From: Algoriphagus sp.
GTDB taxonomy: Bacteria > Bacteroidota > Bacteroidia > Cytophagales > Cyclobacteriaceae
Assembly (NCBI RefSeq): GCF_013373065.1
Contig: NZ_JABXIN010000013.1
Span: 1 to 64,000, forward strand
Length of the DNA stretch: 64,000 nt
Direction: 5' to 3'
This document shows positions 1 to 8,737 of this stretch, one piece after another; within the stretch, counting starts at the first letter, position 1; each line of letters starts with the position of its first letter. The notes beneath the pieces were generated by a model that was given only the letters and a program-made list of their open reading frames with translations, ran no database searches and had not been told where the DNA came from. The position numbers and the translations under genes were made by a program.

Positions 1-17
1 CGTCTCTCGCTCAGATC

Positions 18-42
18 AAGCCCTTGAAAAAAGGGCTTTCTT
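18..42 (+). terminator. Rho-independent terminator at left edge
   Basis: An AAGCCCTT stem pairs with AAGGGCTT across a GAAAA loop and is followed by a T-rich tail. It probably ends a transcript that starts left of the window, just before the tRNA gene. Confidence 0.6.
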
Positions 43-82
43 GTTTCAAGTCACAAGTAGCTCAGGCATATGCCGGAGTGAA

Positions 83-166
83 GCCGGGATGGTGGAATTG
101 GTAGACACGCAAGACTTAAAATCTTGTGCCCATTTGGGCGTGCGGGTTCAAGTCCCGCTCCTGGTA
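83..166 (+). tRNA. tRNA-Leu (anticodon UAA)
   Basis: The 7-bp acceptor stem GCCGGGA pairs with TCCTGGT (two G-U pairs). The anticodon stem AAGA/TCTT encloses the loop CTTAAAA with anticodon TAA. A long variable arm follows, as expected for a class II tRNA, then a T arm (GCGGG TTCAAGT CCCGC) and discriminator A. The 3' CCA is not encoded. The length of 84 nt fits tRNA-Leu. It decodes UUA. Confidence 0.95.
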
Positions 167-170
167 CAGA

Positions 171-197
171 AGCCTCGCAGCAATGCGGGGCTTTTTG
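171..197 (+). terminator. Terminator of the tRNA-Leu transcript
   Basis: GCCTCGCA pairs with TGCGGGGC across a GCAA tetraloop and is followed by five T. It lies 5 nt after the tRNA 3' end, so it very probably ends the tRNA precursor. Confidence 0.85.
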
Positions 198-215
198 TAT
201 TAAAAGTCGTTGGTT

Positions 216-300
216 TCGTAATCGCGAGTGAAACGAAGCGATCTCAATTTTGATTTAAAATAAATCAAGGAAGATTGCTTCACTCCGTTCGCAATGACGA
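216..300. repeat. Palindromic intergenic repeat (REP-like) beside the tRNA
   Basis: A left arm at about 217-245 and a right arm at about 271-300 are imperfect reverse complements (right arm contains AGATTGCTTCACTCCGTTCG; the left arm reads as a diverged copy on the other strand). They flank an AT-rich 25-nt centre. Similar 'attgcgaacggagtgaagcaatct' words are dispersed through many Bacteroidota genomes, to my knowledge. The element fills the gap between the tRNA terminator and the downstream gene. No coding capacity is visible. Confidence 0.6.
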
Positions 301-342
301 AAATTTTTGAGAGAGCCTCTTAAATTTTTTTGGGTTTGGCAA

Positions 343-810
343 TTATTTTTCAATAATTCCTTTTAAATCAGCTGGAGAATAGTTGACCGATTTTAAGGTC
401 TTATGATCTCCTTCTCTAAAGACCAAATACAAATCGCCCTCTTTTTCATAAAAACAAGGAGTTCCTTTGGCTTCGTAATGTGCTACTGTTGCTTTGGCCT
501 CCTGTTCCGTTTTACAGGCTTTGCTCATATTAGAGCGTTGAACCTCGTCAAATAGGGCTTTGAATTTTTCTCCTAGTCCAAACTCTAGGATCGCACCCGA
601 CAATACATATTGTAAATCACAGAGAGCATCAGCGATTTCTACCAAGTCCTTATTCTCAATCGCTTCCTCTAGTTCTCTCAATTCTTCAGCTAAAAGAGAA
701 ACCCTGAGATTACATCTAGTATCGGAAGGAATGGTAGGCTCTTTCAATACAGGATGTTTGAAGGTCTCATGAAACAAAGCAACGGAAGTAAGGGATTTTG
801 GATCTTGCAT
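343..810 (-). CDS. MazG-like nucleoside triphosphate pyrophosphohydrolase family protein
   Basis: This 155-residue cytosolic protein has the all-alpha NTP pyrophosphatase signature. A Glu-rich helix (AEELRELEEAIE, about residues 42-53) and a second helix (EIADALCDLQYVL, about 58-70) supply the EExxE and ExxD residues that bind Mg2+. Family members hydrolyse non-canonical NTPs or phosphoribosyl-ATP-like substrates to monophosphate and pyrophosphate. The length and the C-terminal 'NMSKA' segment match the phosphoribosyl-ATP pyrophosphohydrolase-like proteins of Bacteroidota rather than HisE, and no his genes are nearby. The ATG start is supported by the preceding terminator, which isolates the gene from the superoxide dismutase upstream. 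The substrate is unknown. Confidence 0.75.
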   Translation of the reverse strand: MQDPKSLTSVALFHETFKHPVLKEPTIPSDTRCNLRVSLLAEELRELEEAIENKDLVEIADALCDLQYVLSGAILEFGLGEKFKALFDEVQRSNMSKACKTEQEAKATVAHYEAKGTPCFYEKEGDLYLVFREGDHKTLKSVNYSPADLKGIIEK

Positions 811-844
811 AGATTAATTATTCTTTTCGAAAATCGAATTAAAC

Positions 845-875
845 AAAAAAGACCGGAAAACCCGGCCTTTTTTGC
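845..875 (-). terminator. Terminator after the superoxide dismutase gene
   Basis: Read on the minus strand, GGCCGG pairs with CCGGTC (one G-U pair) across a short loop and is followed by a T6 tract. It sits 20 nt after the stop of the dismutase gene and separates it from the MazG-like gene. Confidence 0.75.
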
Positions 876-893
876 TTCGAAGTCTCGATAGTT

Positions 894-1652
894 TTACATG
901 GATGCTGCAGCAAATCGCTCTGCTACCGTTTTCCAATTGATGATATTCCAGAATGCAGAAACATAATCCGCTCGCCTATTTTGATAATGCAGGTAATAGG
1001 CATGTTCCCAAACATCAAGACCTAAAAGTGGCGTTCCTTTGAAATCCGAAATATCCATCAATGGATTGTCTTGATTTGGGGTAGAGCCCACTGCCAATTT
1101 TTTGTCTTCTCCCACTACCAACCAAGCCCAACCTGATCCAAATCGAGTTTTGGCAGCAGTCTCGAATTGTTCGGCAAAGGTTTCAAAACTTCCAAATGAT
1201 TCATTGATGGCTGCAGCAAGTGCTCCTTCCGGTCTTTCGGCGGCGTCTGGAGTCATGATTTTCCAAAACAATTCATGGTTGTAATGCCCCCCGCCATTAT
1301 TGCGCATTTTAGTAGAGTATTGAGAAATTTTCCCTAAAACTTCTTCCAACGGTTTGTTGGTATCGACATTTTCCTCGCTAATTGCCGCCTCTAAATTTCT
1401 AGCATAGCCTGCAGCATGTTTTGTATAATGGATTTCCATGGTCATAGCATCGATATGAGGCTCCAACGCAGAAAAGTCAAATGCCAAAGGAGTTTGGGTA
1501 AAGCTAGTGGCTAAGATAGCCTGCGAATCACCCTTTGCATCCCCTGCACAAGCACTTAAAATGGCGGTGCCCCCCAAACTTAAAGCTAGGCCGGCTTTGC
1601 TGCTATTTGACAAAAATGCTCTTCGTGAAAGGTTGAAATTTAAATTATCCAT
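894..1652 (-). CDS. sodA: Exported Fe/Mn superoxide dismutase with Tat signal and lipobox
   Basis: This enzyme converts superoxide to oxygen and hydrogen peroxide. The four metal ligands of the Fe/Mn family are present: His75 (in EIHYTKH), His126 (in HYNHELFW), Asp213 and His217 (in DVWEHAYY). The catalytic domain spans about residues 53-250. The N-terminus is unusual for a dismutase. SRRAFL at residues 9-14 is a twin-arginine motif, followed by a hydrophobic stretch and a lipobox ending at Cys35 (LSAC). The protein is therefore probably exported folded and lipid-anchored outside the cytoplasm. Fe versus Mn preference cannot be read reliably. It is monocistronic, with its own terminator downstream and a 176-nt divergent gap to dapF. 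Confidence 0.93.
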   Translation of the reverse strand: MDNLNFNLSRRAFLSNSSKAGLALSLGGTAILSACAGDAKGDSQAILATSFTQTPLAFDFSALEPHIDAMTMEIHYTKHAAGYARNLEAAISEENVDTNKPLEEVLGKISQYSTKMRNNGGGHYNHELFWKIMTPDAAERPEGALAAAINESFGSFETFAEQFETAAKTRFGSGWAWLVVGEDKKLAVGSTPNQDNPLMDISDFKGTPLLGLDVWEHAYYLHYQNRRADYVSAFWNIINWKTVAERFAAASM

Positions 1653-1828
1653 AGGGTATTAGATTCTTAAGATGATCATACAAATGAGATGCTGAAATTA
1701 AGGATTATCTGTCGAAATTAGAATTGGAATCGGACATATAGTCTGAAACTGTGACAAGATGTTAAAGTTTATAAGGATAAAACTCTCTTGGAGAAGTTTT
1801 TGAAACAAAGCCCATAGATTCGATAGCA

Positions 1829-2602
1829 ATGGAAATTACATTTTATAAATATCAAGGAACCGGAAATGACTTTGTCATGGTGGATGACCGTGAAGAAAAG
1901 CTGAATCTGCACGATATTTCATGGGTAAAGCAGCTTTGTGATCGCAAGTTCGGTATCGGTTCAGATGGCCTTATCGTTATTAGAAATCATCCCGATTTTG
2001 ATTTTGAGATGATTTATTTCAATGCAGATGGAAGCCAAAGCATGTGTGGGAATGGGGCCCGATGTGCAGTTGCTTTTGCAGGTTTTTTGGGAATTATTCA
2101 AGGCAAGACGCATTTTCTTGCCATTGATGGGCCTCACGATTCAGTTCTCAATGACAAGCAAGTAGAATTAAAAATGGGTAAGGTTTCGGGTGTAGACCCG
2201 AAAGGGTCTGACTGTTTTGTAAATACAGGATCTCCGCATCACATTCGATTTGTTTCCGAAATCGAGAATTATCCGGTTTTTGAGGAAGGTAAGAAAATCC
2301 GTTATGCAGAGACGTATGCCCCTGCTGGTACAAATGTGAATTTTGTAAAAGCAATTTCGGATCAGGAGCTATTTGTACGCACTTATGAACGAGGGGTAGA
2401 AAATGAAACCCTTTCCTGTGGAACAGGAGTGACGGCTGCGGCTTTGGCTTTTGCCCAAGAAAAAGATGCAGGAGAGGTCAAAATTCAAACCTTAGGAGGC
2501 AACTTGTCCGTTCGATTTGAAAAAGGTCCCCAAGGTGATTTTGAGACCGTTTGGTTGATTGGACCTGCCGAGCAGGTTTTTCATGGGAAAATCAGTCTTT
2601 AA
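1829..2602 (+). CDS. dapF: Diaminopimelate epimerase
   Basis: DapF interconverts LL- and meso-diaminopimelate in the lysine and peptidoglycan pathway, in the cytosol, without a cofactor. The two catalytic cysteines are visible: Cys73 in MCGNGARC and Cys197 in SCGTGVTAA. The N-terminal GTGNDFVMVDD motif is also typical. At 257 residues the length is normal. The gene precedes secA by 97 nt with no obvious terminator. Confidence 0.95.
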   Translation: MEITFYKYQGTGNDFVMVDDREEKLNLHDISWVKQLCDRKFGIGSDGLIVIRNHPDFDFEMIYFNADGSQSMCGNGARCAVAFAGFLGIIQGKTHFLAIDGPHDSVLNDKQVELKMGKVSGVDPKGSDCFVNTGSPHHIRFVSEIENYPVFEEGKKIRYAETYAPAGTNVNFVKAISDQELFVRTYERGVENETLSCGTGVTAAALAFAQEKDAGEVKIQTLGGNLSVRFEKGPQGDFETVWLIGPAEQVFHGKISL

Positions 2603-2699
2603 TCTGTTTTTCGAATACTCATCAGGCTTTTAAAGCCAATTATCAATTCTAATAAAAAGGGCTTAATTTTAGGCCCGCAAGTAGCATAAGAAAAGAAAG

Positions 2700-5600
2700 A
2701 TGTTAGATTTTATTGCAAAAGGAATAGCAAAAGTTTTCGGCACTAAGTCCGATCGAGATATTAAAGAGTTACTTCCCAAGGTTAAGGAAACAAATCAGAT
2801 TTTTGCAGGATTAGCCAAATTAAGTGACGAAGAACTCCGAGCCCAGACTTCCGAAATCAAAGATAAAGTAAATGCTTATTTGAAGGATTATGATGAAAAA
2901 ATCGAAAGCCTTCGCTCTGAGGTAGAATCCTTGCCTGCCGATGCCATTCACCAAAAGGACCAACTGTTTTCCCAAATCGAAGAAATCGAAAAAAACAGGG
3001 ACAAAGCTCTCGAGGAAGTATTGGAGCAGGTAATGCCGCAAGCATTTGCAGTAGTGAAAGAAACTGCCCGTCGTTTCAAAGAGAACGGTAAACTAGTGGT
3101 GAATGCCACCATTAAAGATAAAGAACTAGCTGCCCGAAAGCCGAATGTGGAAATTGACGGCGAACAAGCCATTTGGCACAATCGCTGGGAGGCTGCCGGA
3201 AGCGAGGTCGTATGGGATATGGTCCATTATGACGTGCAGTTGATTGGGGGTATGGTATTACACTCTGGTAAAATTGCCGAGATGGCGACAGGAGAAGGTA
3301 AAACATTGGTATCTACTCTTCCTGCTTACCTTAATGCACTTGCTGGACGAGGTGTACACATCGTAACGGTCAATGATTACCTAGCGAAGCGTGATTCCGA
3401 ATGGAATGCGCCACTTTTTGAATTTCATGGCCTTTCTGTGGATTGTATTGATAAATACCAACCCAATTCCCTGGGAAGAAAGAAAGCCTACCAATGCGAT
3501 ATTGTTTATGGTACCAATAACGAATTTGGTTTTGACTACCTCCGGGATAATATGGCCCGGGATGCTTCGGATTTGGTACAAGGAAAGCATCACTTTGCCA
3601 TGGTTGATGAGGTGGACTCTGTATTAATTGACGATGCTAGAACGCCATTGATTATTTCTGGGCCTGTTCCACGAGGAGATGTGCATGAGTTTGAACAAAT
3701 GAAACCTCGTGTGTCCACCTTGGTAGATGAACAGCGGAAGTTGGTTCAGGGATTTTTGACAACAGCAAAAAGACAAATTGCTGAAGGTGATGAAAAAGAA
3801 GGTGGTTTGGCTCTTTTCCGCGCCTATCGCGGAATGCCGAAATACAAGCCTTTGATTAAATACCTATCCGAGCCAGGCATTCGGGTGATTTTGCAAAAAA
3901 CCGAAAACTACTACCTGCAGGATAACAAGCGAAATATGCCGGAAGCGGATGAACCGCTACTTTTCACCATCGATGAAAAAAGTAATGTGGTGGATTTGAC
4001 AGACCGGGGAATTGAAACTCTGACTTCAAAAAATGAAGATCCTAATTTCTTTATTCTTCCGGATATCGGGATGGTGATCGCCGAACTTGAGAAAGATGAA
4101 TCGATAGAGGATAAAGAAAAGCTCATCCGAAAAGAAGAGGTCATCAAGGATTATAGTGTCAAGGCGCAACGTATCCACACAGTCAATCAGCTTTTGAAAG
4201 CATATTGTATGTTTGAGCGGGACACCGAGTATATCATCGTTGATGGAAAGGTGAAGATCGTCGATGAACAAACAGGGCGTGTGATGGAAGGTCGCCGTTA
4301 TTCAGACGGTTTGCACCAGGCAATTGAAGCGAAGGAAAATGTGAAAGTGGAGGATGCAACGCAGACCTACGCTACCATTACACTTCAAAATTACTTCAGA
4401 ATGTATCATAAGCTTGCCGGTATGACTGGTACAGCGGAAACGGAAGCTGGAGAGTTTTGGGAAATCTACAAGCTTGATGTGGTAGTTATTCCTACCAATA
4501 AGCCTATTCTTCGTCAGGACAAGGAGGATAAAGTATATAAAACAGTCCGTGAGAAGTTTAATGCAGTAGTAGACGAAATCAATGAATTGGTGGCTCAGGG
4601 CAGACCGGTATTGGTGGGTACTACGTCTGTGGAAATTTCGGAGGTGCTGAGCCGAATGCTGACTTTGAAGAAAATCCCTCATCAAGTATTGAATGCGAAG
4701 CAACATGCCCGGGAAGCGGAAGTTGTTGCGGAAGCTGGAAAGCCAGGTACCGTGACCATTGCAACGAACATGGCAGGTCGTGGTACAGATATCAAACTTA
4801 CAGCTGAATCCAGAGCAGCAGGTGGACTAGCCATCATTGGTACAGAACGCCATGAATCACGTCGAGTAGACCGACAGCTACGAGGTCGATCCGGTCGTCA
4901 GGGTGATGTGGGATCATCTCAATTCTTTGTGTCTTTGGAAGATTCCTTGATGCGTCTTTTTGGTTCCGATAGAATCGCCAAACTGATGGATCGAATGGGG
5001 CTGGAAGAAGGAGAAGTGATCCAGCACAGCATGATTACCAAATCAATTGAACGTGCGCAGCGTAAGGTTGAGGAAAACAACTTCGGTACCCGAAAGCGTC
5101 TACTTGAATATGATGACGTGATGAACTCTCAGCGGGAAGTGGTTTATCGCCGTCGTCGAAATGCCCTGAAAGGGGAGCGATTGGAGTTGGATATTCTGAA
5201 CATCATGTATGATGTAGCAGAAAGCATCATCGAAATGGCCAAATCAACCGAAGATGCGGAAAACCTTCGAATGAATATTTTCACTTCGCTTGGTTTGGAT
5301 TATCAAATCTCAGATGGGGATTTGAAATCCAAAGATGCAGGGGTATTGACTCAGGAATTGTACGAAGCCGCATTTAAAAATTATCAGCAGAAAAATCAGC
5401 GAATTCTTCAAACAGCCTTGCCAGTTCTTCAGCGAGTTCAGGATGAGCGAGGTGCTACTGTAAAAGACATCATGGTGCCAATTTCTGATGGAATTAAGCA
5501 GATTGGTGTGGTAGTGAATTTGGAAAAAATGCTTGAGTCCGAAGGCCGGGAATTAATCCGTTCGCTAGAGAAAAGCGTAACCCTGGCGATCATCGACCAA

Positions 5601-6080
5601 AACTGGAAAGAGCACCTTCGGGACATGGATGATTTGAAGCAGTCGGTACAAAATGCGGTTTATGAGCAAAAGGATCCTTTGTTGATCTATAAATTCGAAG
5701 CTTTTGAAATGTTCAAACGTTTCATTGGCAAATTGAATGAGGATATGATTTCCTTCCTTACCAGAGCGGAATTACCGAAGCAGGATCCTGCCCAAGTGCA
5801 ACAAGCTCAGGCACCGCGTACTTCTGAACCAAATGTTCAGGCATCGAAGGCGGAGGCTGGAAGTACCCTCAATCCGGGAGCGAATCGAGCTGCAGCAGCA
5901 GCTGCTACCGCAGGAAGACCTGCCCCTCAGGTTGTTGCTCCTCGAAAATCTGAAAAAACCTACGGTAGAAATGATCGCATTTCTGTACAATACAATGATG
6001 GCTCCACCAAAAAAGACGTCAAGTTCAAAAGTGTGGAACAGGATATCCATGAAGGAAAGTGTGTAATTATTGAAGATTAA
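2700..6080 (+). CDS. secA: Preprotein translocase ATPase SecA
   Basis: SecA is the ATP-driven motor that pushes unfolded preproteins through SecYEG at the inner membrane. The Walker A segment (MATGEGKTLVST), the DEVD Walker B (MVDEVDSVLID), GMTGTAET and TNMAGRGTDIKL of the second motor domain are all present. At 1126 residues it is about 200 longer than Escherichia coli SecA. The extra length lies mainly in the N-terminal region and the preprotein cross-linking domain (about residues 330-480), as usual for Bacteroidota. The C-terminus is Ala/Pro/Gln-rich and then ends in CVIIED. It lacks the CxCxSGxxxxxCH zinc motif that binds SecB elsewhere. It heads a likely three-gene operon. Confidence 0.98.
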   Translation: MLDFIAKGIAKVFGTKSDRDIKELLPKVKETNQIFAGLAKLSDEELRAQTSEIKDKVNAYLKDYDEKIESLRSEVESLPADAIHQKDQLFSQIEEIEKNRDKALEEVLEQVMPQAFAVVKETARRFKENGKLVVNATIKDKELAARKPNVEIDGEQAIWHNRWEAAGSEVVWDMVHYDVQLIGGMVLHSGKIAEMATGEGKTLVSTLPAYLNALAGRGVHIVTVNDYLAKRDSEWNAPLFEFHGLSVDCIDKYQPNSLGRKKAYQCDIVYGTNNEFGFDYLRDNMARDASDLVQGKHHFAMVDEVDSVLIDDARTPLIISGPVPRGDVHEFEQMKPRVSTLVDEQRKLVQGFLTTAKRQIAEGDEKEGGLALFRAYRGMPKYKPLIKYLSEPGIRVILQKTENYYLQDNKRNMPEADEPLLFTIDEKSNVVDLTDRGIETLTSKNEDPNFFILPDIGMVIAELEKDESIEDKEKLIRKEEVIKDYSVKAQRIHTVNQLLKAYCMFERDTEYIIVDGKVKIVDEQTGRVMEGRRYSDGLHQAIEAKENVKVEDATQTYATITLQNYFRMYHKLAGMTGTAETEAGEFWEIYKLDVVVIPTNKPILRQDKEDKVYKTVREKFNAVVDEINELVAQGRPVLVGTTSVEISEVLSRMLTLKKIPHQVLNAKQHAREAEVVAEAGKPGTVTIATNMAGRGTDIKLTAESRAAGGLAIIGTERHESRRVDRQLRGRSGRQGDVGSSQFFVSLEDSLMRLFGSDRIAKLMDRMGLEEGEVIQHSMITKSIERAQRKVEENNFGTRKRLLEYDDVMNSQREVVYRRRRNALKGERLELDILNIMYDVAESIIEMAKSTEDAENLRMNIFTSLGLDYQISDGDLKSKDAGVLTQELYEAAFKNYQQKNQRILQTALPVLQRVQDERGATVKDIMVPISDGIKQIGVVVNLEKMLESEGRELIRSLEKSVTLAIIDQNWKEHLRDMDDLKQSVQNAVYEQKDPLLIYKFEAFEMFKRFIGKLNEDMISFLTRAELPKQDPAQVQQAQAPRTSEPNVQASKAEAGSTLNPGANRAAAAAATAGRPAPQVVAPRKSEKTYGRNDRISVQYNDGSTKKDVKFKSVEQDIHEGKCVIIED

Positions 6081-6083
6081 GAA

Positions 6084-6623
6084 ATGCGTAGAATCTGGAT
6101 ATTGGCGTTCGTAATTCTTGGTTTTTCTTGCACTTCTAGCAAGACTGTGGTCAGTAGTGCAGAAAGCTTTGCAAACTATCAGGAGGATTTGAGTTCAAGT
6201 CTTCCTTCCTATCCGGATTATAAAGAACAATTAGAAGCGATTCCTGCTATTCCACTCGAAGAATCTCCTCAGGCCATTGATTCCAAACTAGCAGAATTAG
6301 GCCGTCTGGAATACGAAAAAAACACATCTGAGCCATATTTTAACGGGTTTAGAGTATTAGTGTATTCTGGATTGAACAGGGATGAAGCCTTCAAAACACA
6401 GGAGGAAATGGCCGAGGCTTTTCCCGAAATTAATGCAGAGATGCAATACGAGCAGCCTCGGTATCTTCTCAAAGTCGGAAGATATGGATATAAAGTGGAG
6501 GCCCTGAAAGTACTTTATGAAATCAAAAGTCTCTTCCCATCAGCAAGGATAATCAGAGATCGCATTCAACGTAAGGACTTTACCTTACCAAGCCAAACAA
6601 ACAATGCTGAAGGAGAAAATTAA
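6084..6623 (+). CDS. SPOR-like domain lipoprotein
   Basis: The 179-residue product starts with a short signal peptide and a lipobox (LGFSC, Cys16), so it should be lipid-anchored in the envelope. The C-terminal half (about residues 85-160; GFRVLVYSG, YLLKVGRYG) has the beta-alpha repeat pattern of SPOR domains, which bind denuded peptidoglycan glycan strands. No enzyme motif is seen. It begins 3 nt after the secA stop and overlaps the next gene by 20 nt, so all three are probably co-transcribed and translationally coupled. Confidence 0.65.
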   Translation: MRRIWILAFVILGFSCTSSKTVVSSAESFANYQEDLSSSLPSYPDYKEQLEAIPAIPLEESPQAIDSKLAELGRLEYEKNTSEPYFNGFRVLVYSGLNRDEAFKTQEEMAEAFPEINAEMQYEQPRYLLKVGRYGYKVEALKVLYEIKSLFPSARIIRDRIQRKDFTLPSQTNNAEGEN

Positions 6624-7794
6624 GTCCCTAGCCCAATCGTATAAAGAAGAAGTCATTTCCAATAGACGTCATCTTCATGCGAATCCGGAGCTTTCCTACA
6701 AGGAGTTTCAAACCGCTCAATTTGTAAAAGAAAAACTCCAGGAAATCGGTATTAACCAAATCGAATCCAAAGCCGATACCGGATGGACGGCCTTGATTGA
6801 AGGGGAAAACCCTACAAAAAAGGTCATTGCGCTTCGAGCGGATATGGATGCACTTCCGATTGTTGAGGCTAACGAAGTTCCCTATAAATCTCAAAATCCG
6901 GGAGTCATGCATGCTTGTGGGCATGATGCTCATACGGCTTCTTTATTAGGTGCTGCCAAGATTTTGTATGAAGTTCGGGATCAATTTGAAGGAACAATAA
7001 AATTGTTGTTTCAGCCGGGAGAAGAGGTGGCCCCGGGGGGAGCCTCATTCATGATCCGTGATGGAGCTCTTCAAAACCCCAAACCATCCGGAATTATTGG
7101 CCAGCATGTGATGCCTTTCATTCCTGCTGGAAAAGTAGGCTTTCGTCAAGGAATCTACATGGCCAGTGCGGATGAACTGTATCTCACTGTAAAAGGAAAA
7201 GGAGGTCATGGTGCCATGCCGGAAACCTTGATTGATCCGGTTTTGATTGCTTCGCATCTCATCGTCGCATTACAACAAGTGGTAAGCCGTGCAGCCAACC
7301 CTAAAATTCCTTCTGTTCTATCTTTTGGCCGAGTGGAGGCTTTGGGCGCAACCAATGTGATCCCGAATGAGGTTAAAATTCAGGGTACTTTCCGGACTTT
7401 GAATGAAGAATGGAGAGCAGCTGCCCATCAGAAAATGTTGCAGATCGCACATGGATTGGTAGAAGGGATGGGAGGAAAATTGGATTTTGAAATCCGGAAA
7501 GGGTATCCATTTCTCCAAAATGACCCGGAATTGACTGCAAGAGCAACAGACGCTGCCAAAGAGTATTTAGGGGAAGAAAATGTCTTGGATTTGGATATTT
7601 GGATGGCTGCTGAGGACTTTGCTTATTACTCCCAGGAAATCAATGGATGTTTTTATCGGCTTGGAACCCGCAATGAAGCAAAAGGAATTGTTTCGGGAGT
7701 TCATACACCGACATTTGATATTGATGAGGATGCCTTAGAAATAGGAGCCGGATTGATGGCCTGGTTGGCAGTTTCAGAATTACAGCAAGCATAA
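6604..7794 (+). CDS. M20 family metallo-amidohydrolase (N-acyl-amino acid hydrolase type)
   Basis: This 396-residue protein belongs to the M20D amidohydrolases, which remove acyl groups from N-acylated amino acids or peptides. MHACGHDAHTA (residues 101-111) contains the Cys/His/Asp metal-binding cluster typical of M20D. QPGEEVAPGGA has the catalytic Glu pair, and GHGAMPE marks the dimerisation-domain histidine. No signal peptide is present, so it is cytosolic. The substrate could be N-acetyl-L-amino acids, hippurate-like or indole-conjugate compounds; the sequence does not decide. The ATG at 6604 lies inside the SPOR gene. Confidence 0.88.
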   Translation: MLKEKIKSLAQSYKEEVISNRRHLHANPELSYKEFQTAQFVKEKLQEIGINQIESKADTGWTALIEGENPTKKVIALRADMDALPIVEANEVPYKSQNPGVMHACGHDAHTASLLGAAKILYEVRDQFEGTIKLLFQPGEEVAPGGASFMIRDGALQNPKPSGIIGQHVMPFIPAGKVGFRQGIYMASADELYLTVKGKGGHGAMPETLIDPVLIASHLIVALQQVVSRAANPKIPSVLSFGRVEALGATNVIPNEVKIQGTFRTLNEEWRAAAHQKMLQIAHGLVEGMGGKLDFEIRKGYPFLQNDPELTARATDAAKEYLGEENVLDLDIWMAAEDFAYYSQEINGCFYRLGTRNEAKGIVSGVHTPTFDIDEDALEIGAGLMAWLAVSELQQA

Positions 7795-7852
7795 TACTTG
7801 GATAACCTATTTATAAAACTCTGCTCCTAGTTTTGTGAGTAAATGATCACCT

Positions 7853-8626
7853 ATGAAAGCATTTAAACAGTTTTTACTATCCTTGATCCTTACCTTATTT
7901 GTTTCACAGGCTTTTGCTTGGGGCCAATTGGGTCATTATTTAATCGGATACATGGCCGAAAAGCAGATGAAGAAATCTGTTCTCAAAAAAGTAGAAAAAG
8001 TTTTGGACCCCATGTCCTTGGGAAGAAGTGGAACCTGGATGGATGAGATTCGATCAGATCGAGCCTATGATTATGCGACCACTTGGCATTATCTCACCAG
8101 CAAAAATGGTGAATATGATCCAACTATTCAGGAAAAAACTGGAGATGCGTACGAGGCGATCAATCGACTGAAAAGTGAATTGAAAGCTGGCGGCCTATCT
8201 GCTAAAGAAGAATCTGAGAAGCTCAAAATGCTCATTCATATGGTGGAGGATATCCATCAGCCACTTCATGTGGGTACAGGAGAGGACCGAGGAGGTAATG
8301 ATGTGAAAATCGAGTTTTTTGGACAACCCACCAACCTTCATGCTTTGTGGGATAGTGGAATGATTGATCGGCAGGGCATGAGCTATTCTGAATTGGGTGA
8401 TGAACTCTTTCGAAGAATCACGCCGGAACTTCAGGCAAAATATCGGTCTGCGTCCATGGAAGATTGGCTAAAAGAAGCAGTAAGTTTACGTGGAGATGTT
8501 TACAACTTGCCGGAAAGCCGCCGAATCAGCTATGCTTATATGTATGAGAATTTTCACATCGCGGAGGAGCGAATGATTGCAGCAAGCGTTCGGCTAGCTC
8601 AGATTTTGGAAGAGATTTACGAATAA
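7853..8626 (+). CDS. Secreted S1/P1-type nuclease
   Basis: S1/P1 nucleases are zinc phospholipase C-fold enzymes that cut single-stranded DNA/RNA and 3'-nucleotides. The signal peptide ends at AFA, so mature Trp23 becomes the N-terminus. That is required because the N-terminal Trp is a zinc ligand in this family. Further ligands lie in GQLGHYLIGYMA, HMVEDIHQPLHVG and NLHALWDSGM. The length of 257 residues is normal. The product probably acts in the periplasm or outside to scavenge nucleotides and phosphate. It is a single gene, followed by a strong terminator. Confidence 0.92.
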   Translation: MKAFKQFLLSLILTLFVSQAFAWGQLGHYLIGYMAEKQMKKSVLKKVEKVLDPMSLGRSGTWMDEIRSDRAYDYATTWHYLTSKNGEYDPTIQEKTGDAYEAINRLKSELKAGGLSAKEESEKLKMLIHMVEDIHQPLHVGTGEDRGGNDVKIEFFGQPTNLHALWDSGMIDRQGMSYSELGDELFRRITPELQAKYRSASMEDWLKEAVSLRGDVYNLPESRRISYAYMYENFHIAEERMIAASVRLAQILEEIYE

Positions 8627-8646
8627 CTTCTTTTTCTATAAGATTT

Positions 8647-8684
8647 TGACCGGTAGATGTTTAGCGCTACCGGTCATTTTTTTT
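8647..8684 (+). terminator. Strong terminator after the S1/P1 nuclease gene
   Basis: A perfect 10-bp stem (TGACCGGTAG with CTACCGGTCA) is followed by a T8 run. It insulates the following response-regulator gene. Confidence 0.9.
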
Positions 8685-8737
8685 ACATTGAATTCAGTTT
8701 CTTAAATAGGATTTGTTTAACTGAATTTTAGTGGGGT

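Noticed and set aside
41-253. A 70-codon open frame across the tRNA-Leu gene
   Set aside because: It runs through the tRNA and its terminator and encodes no recognisable protein.
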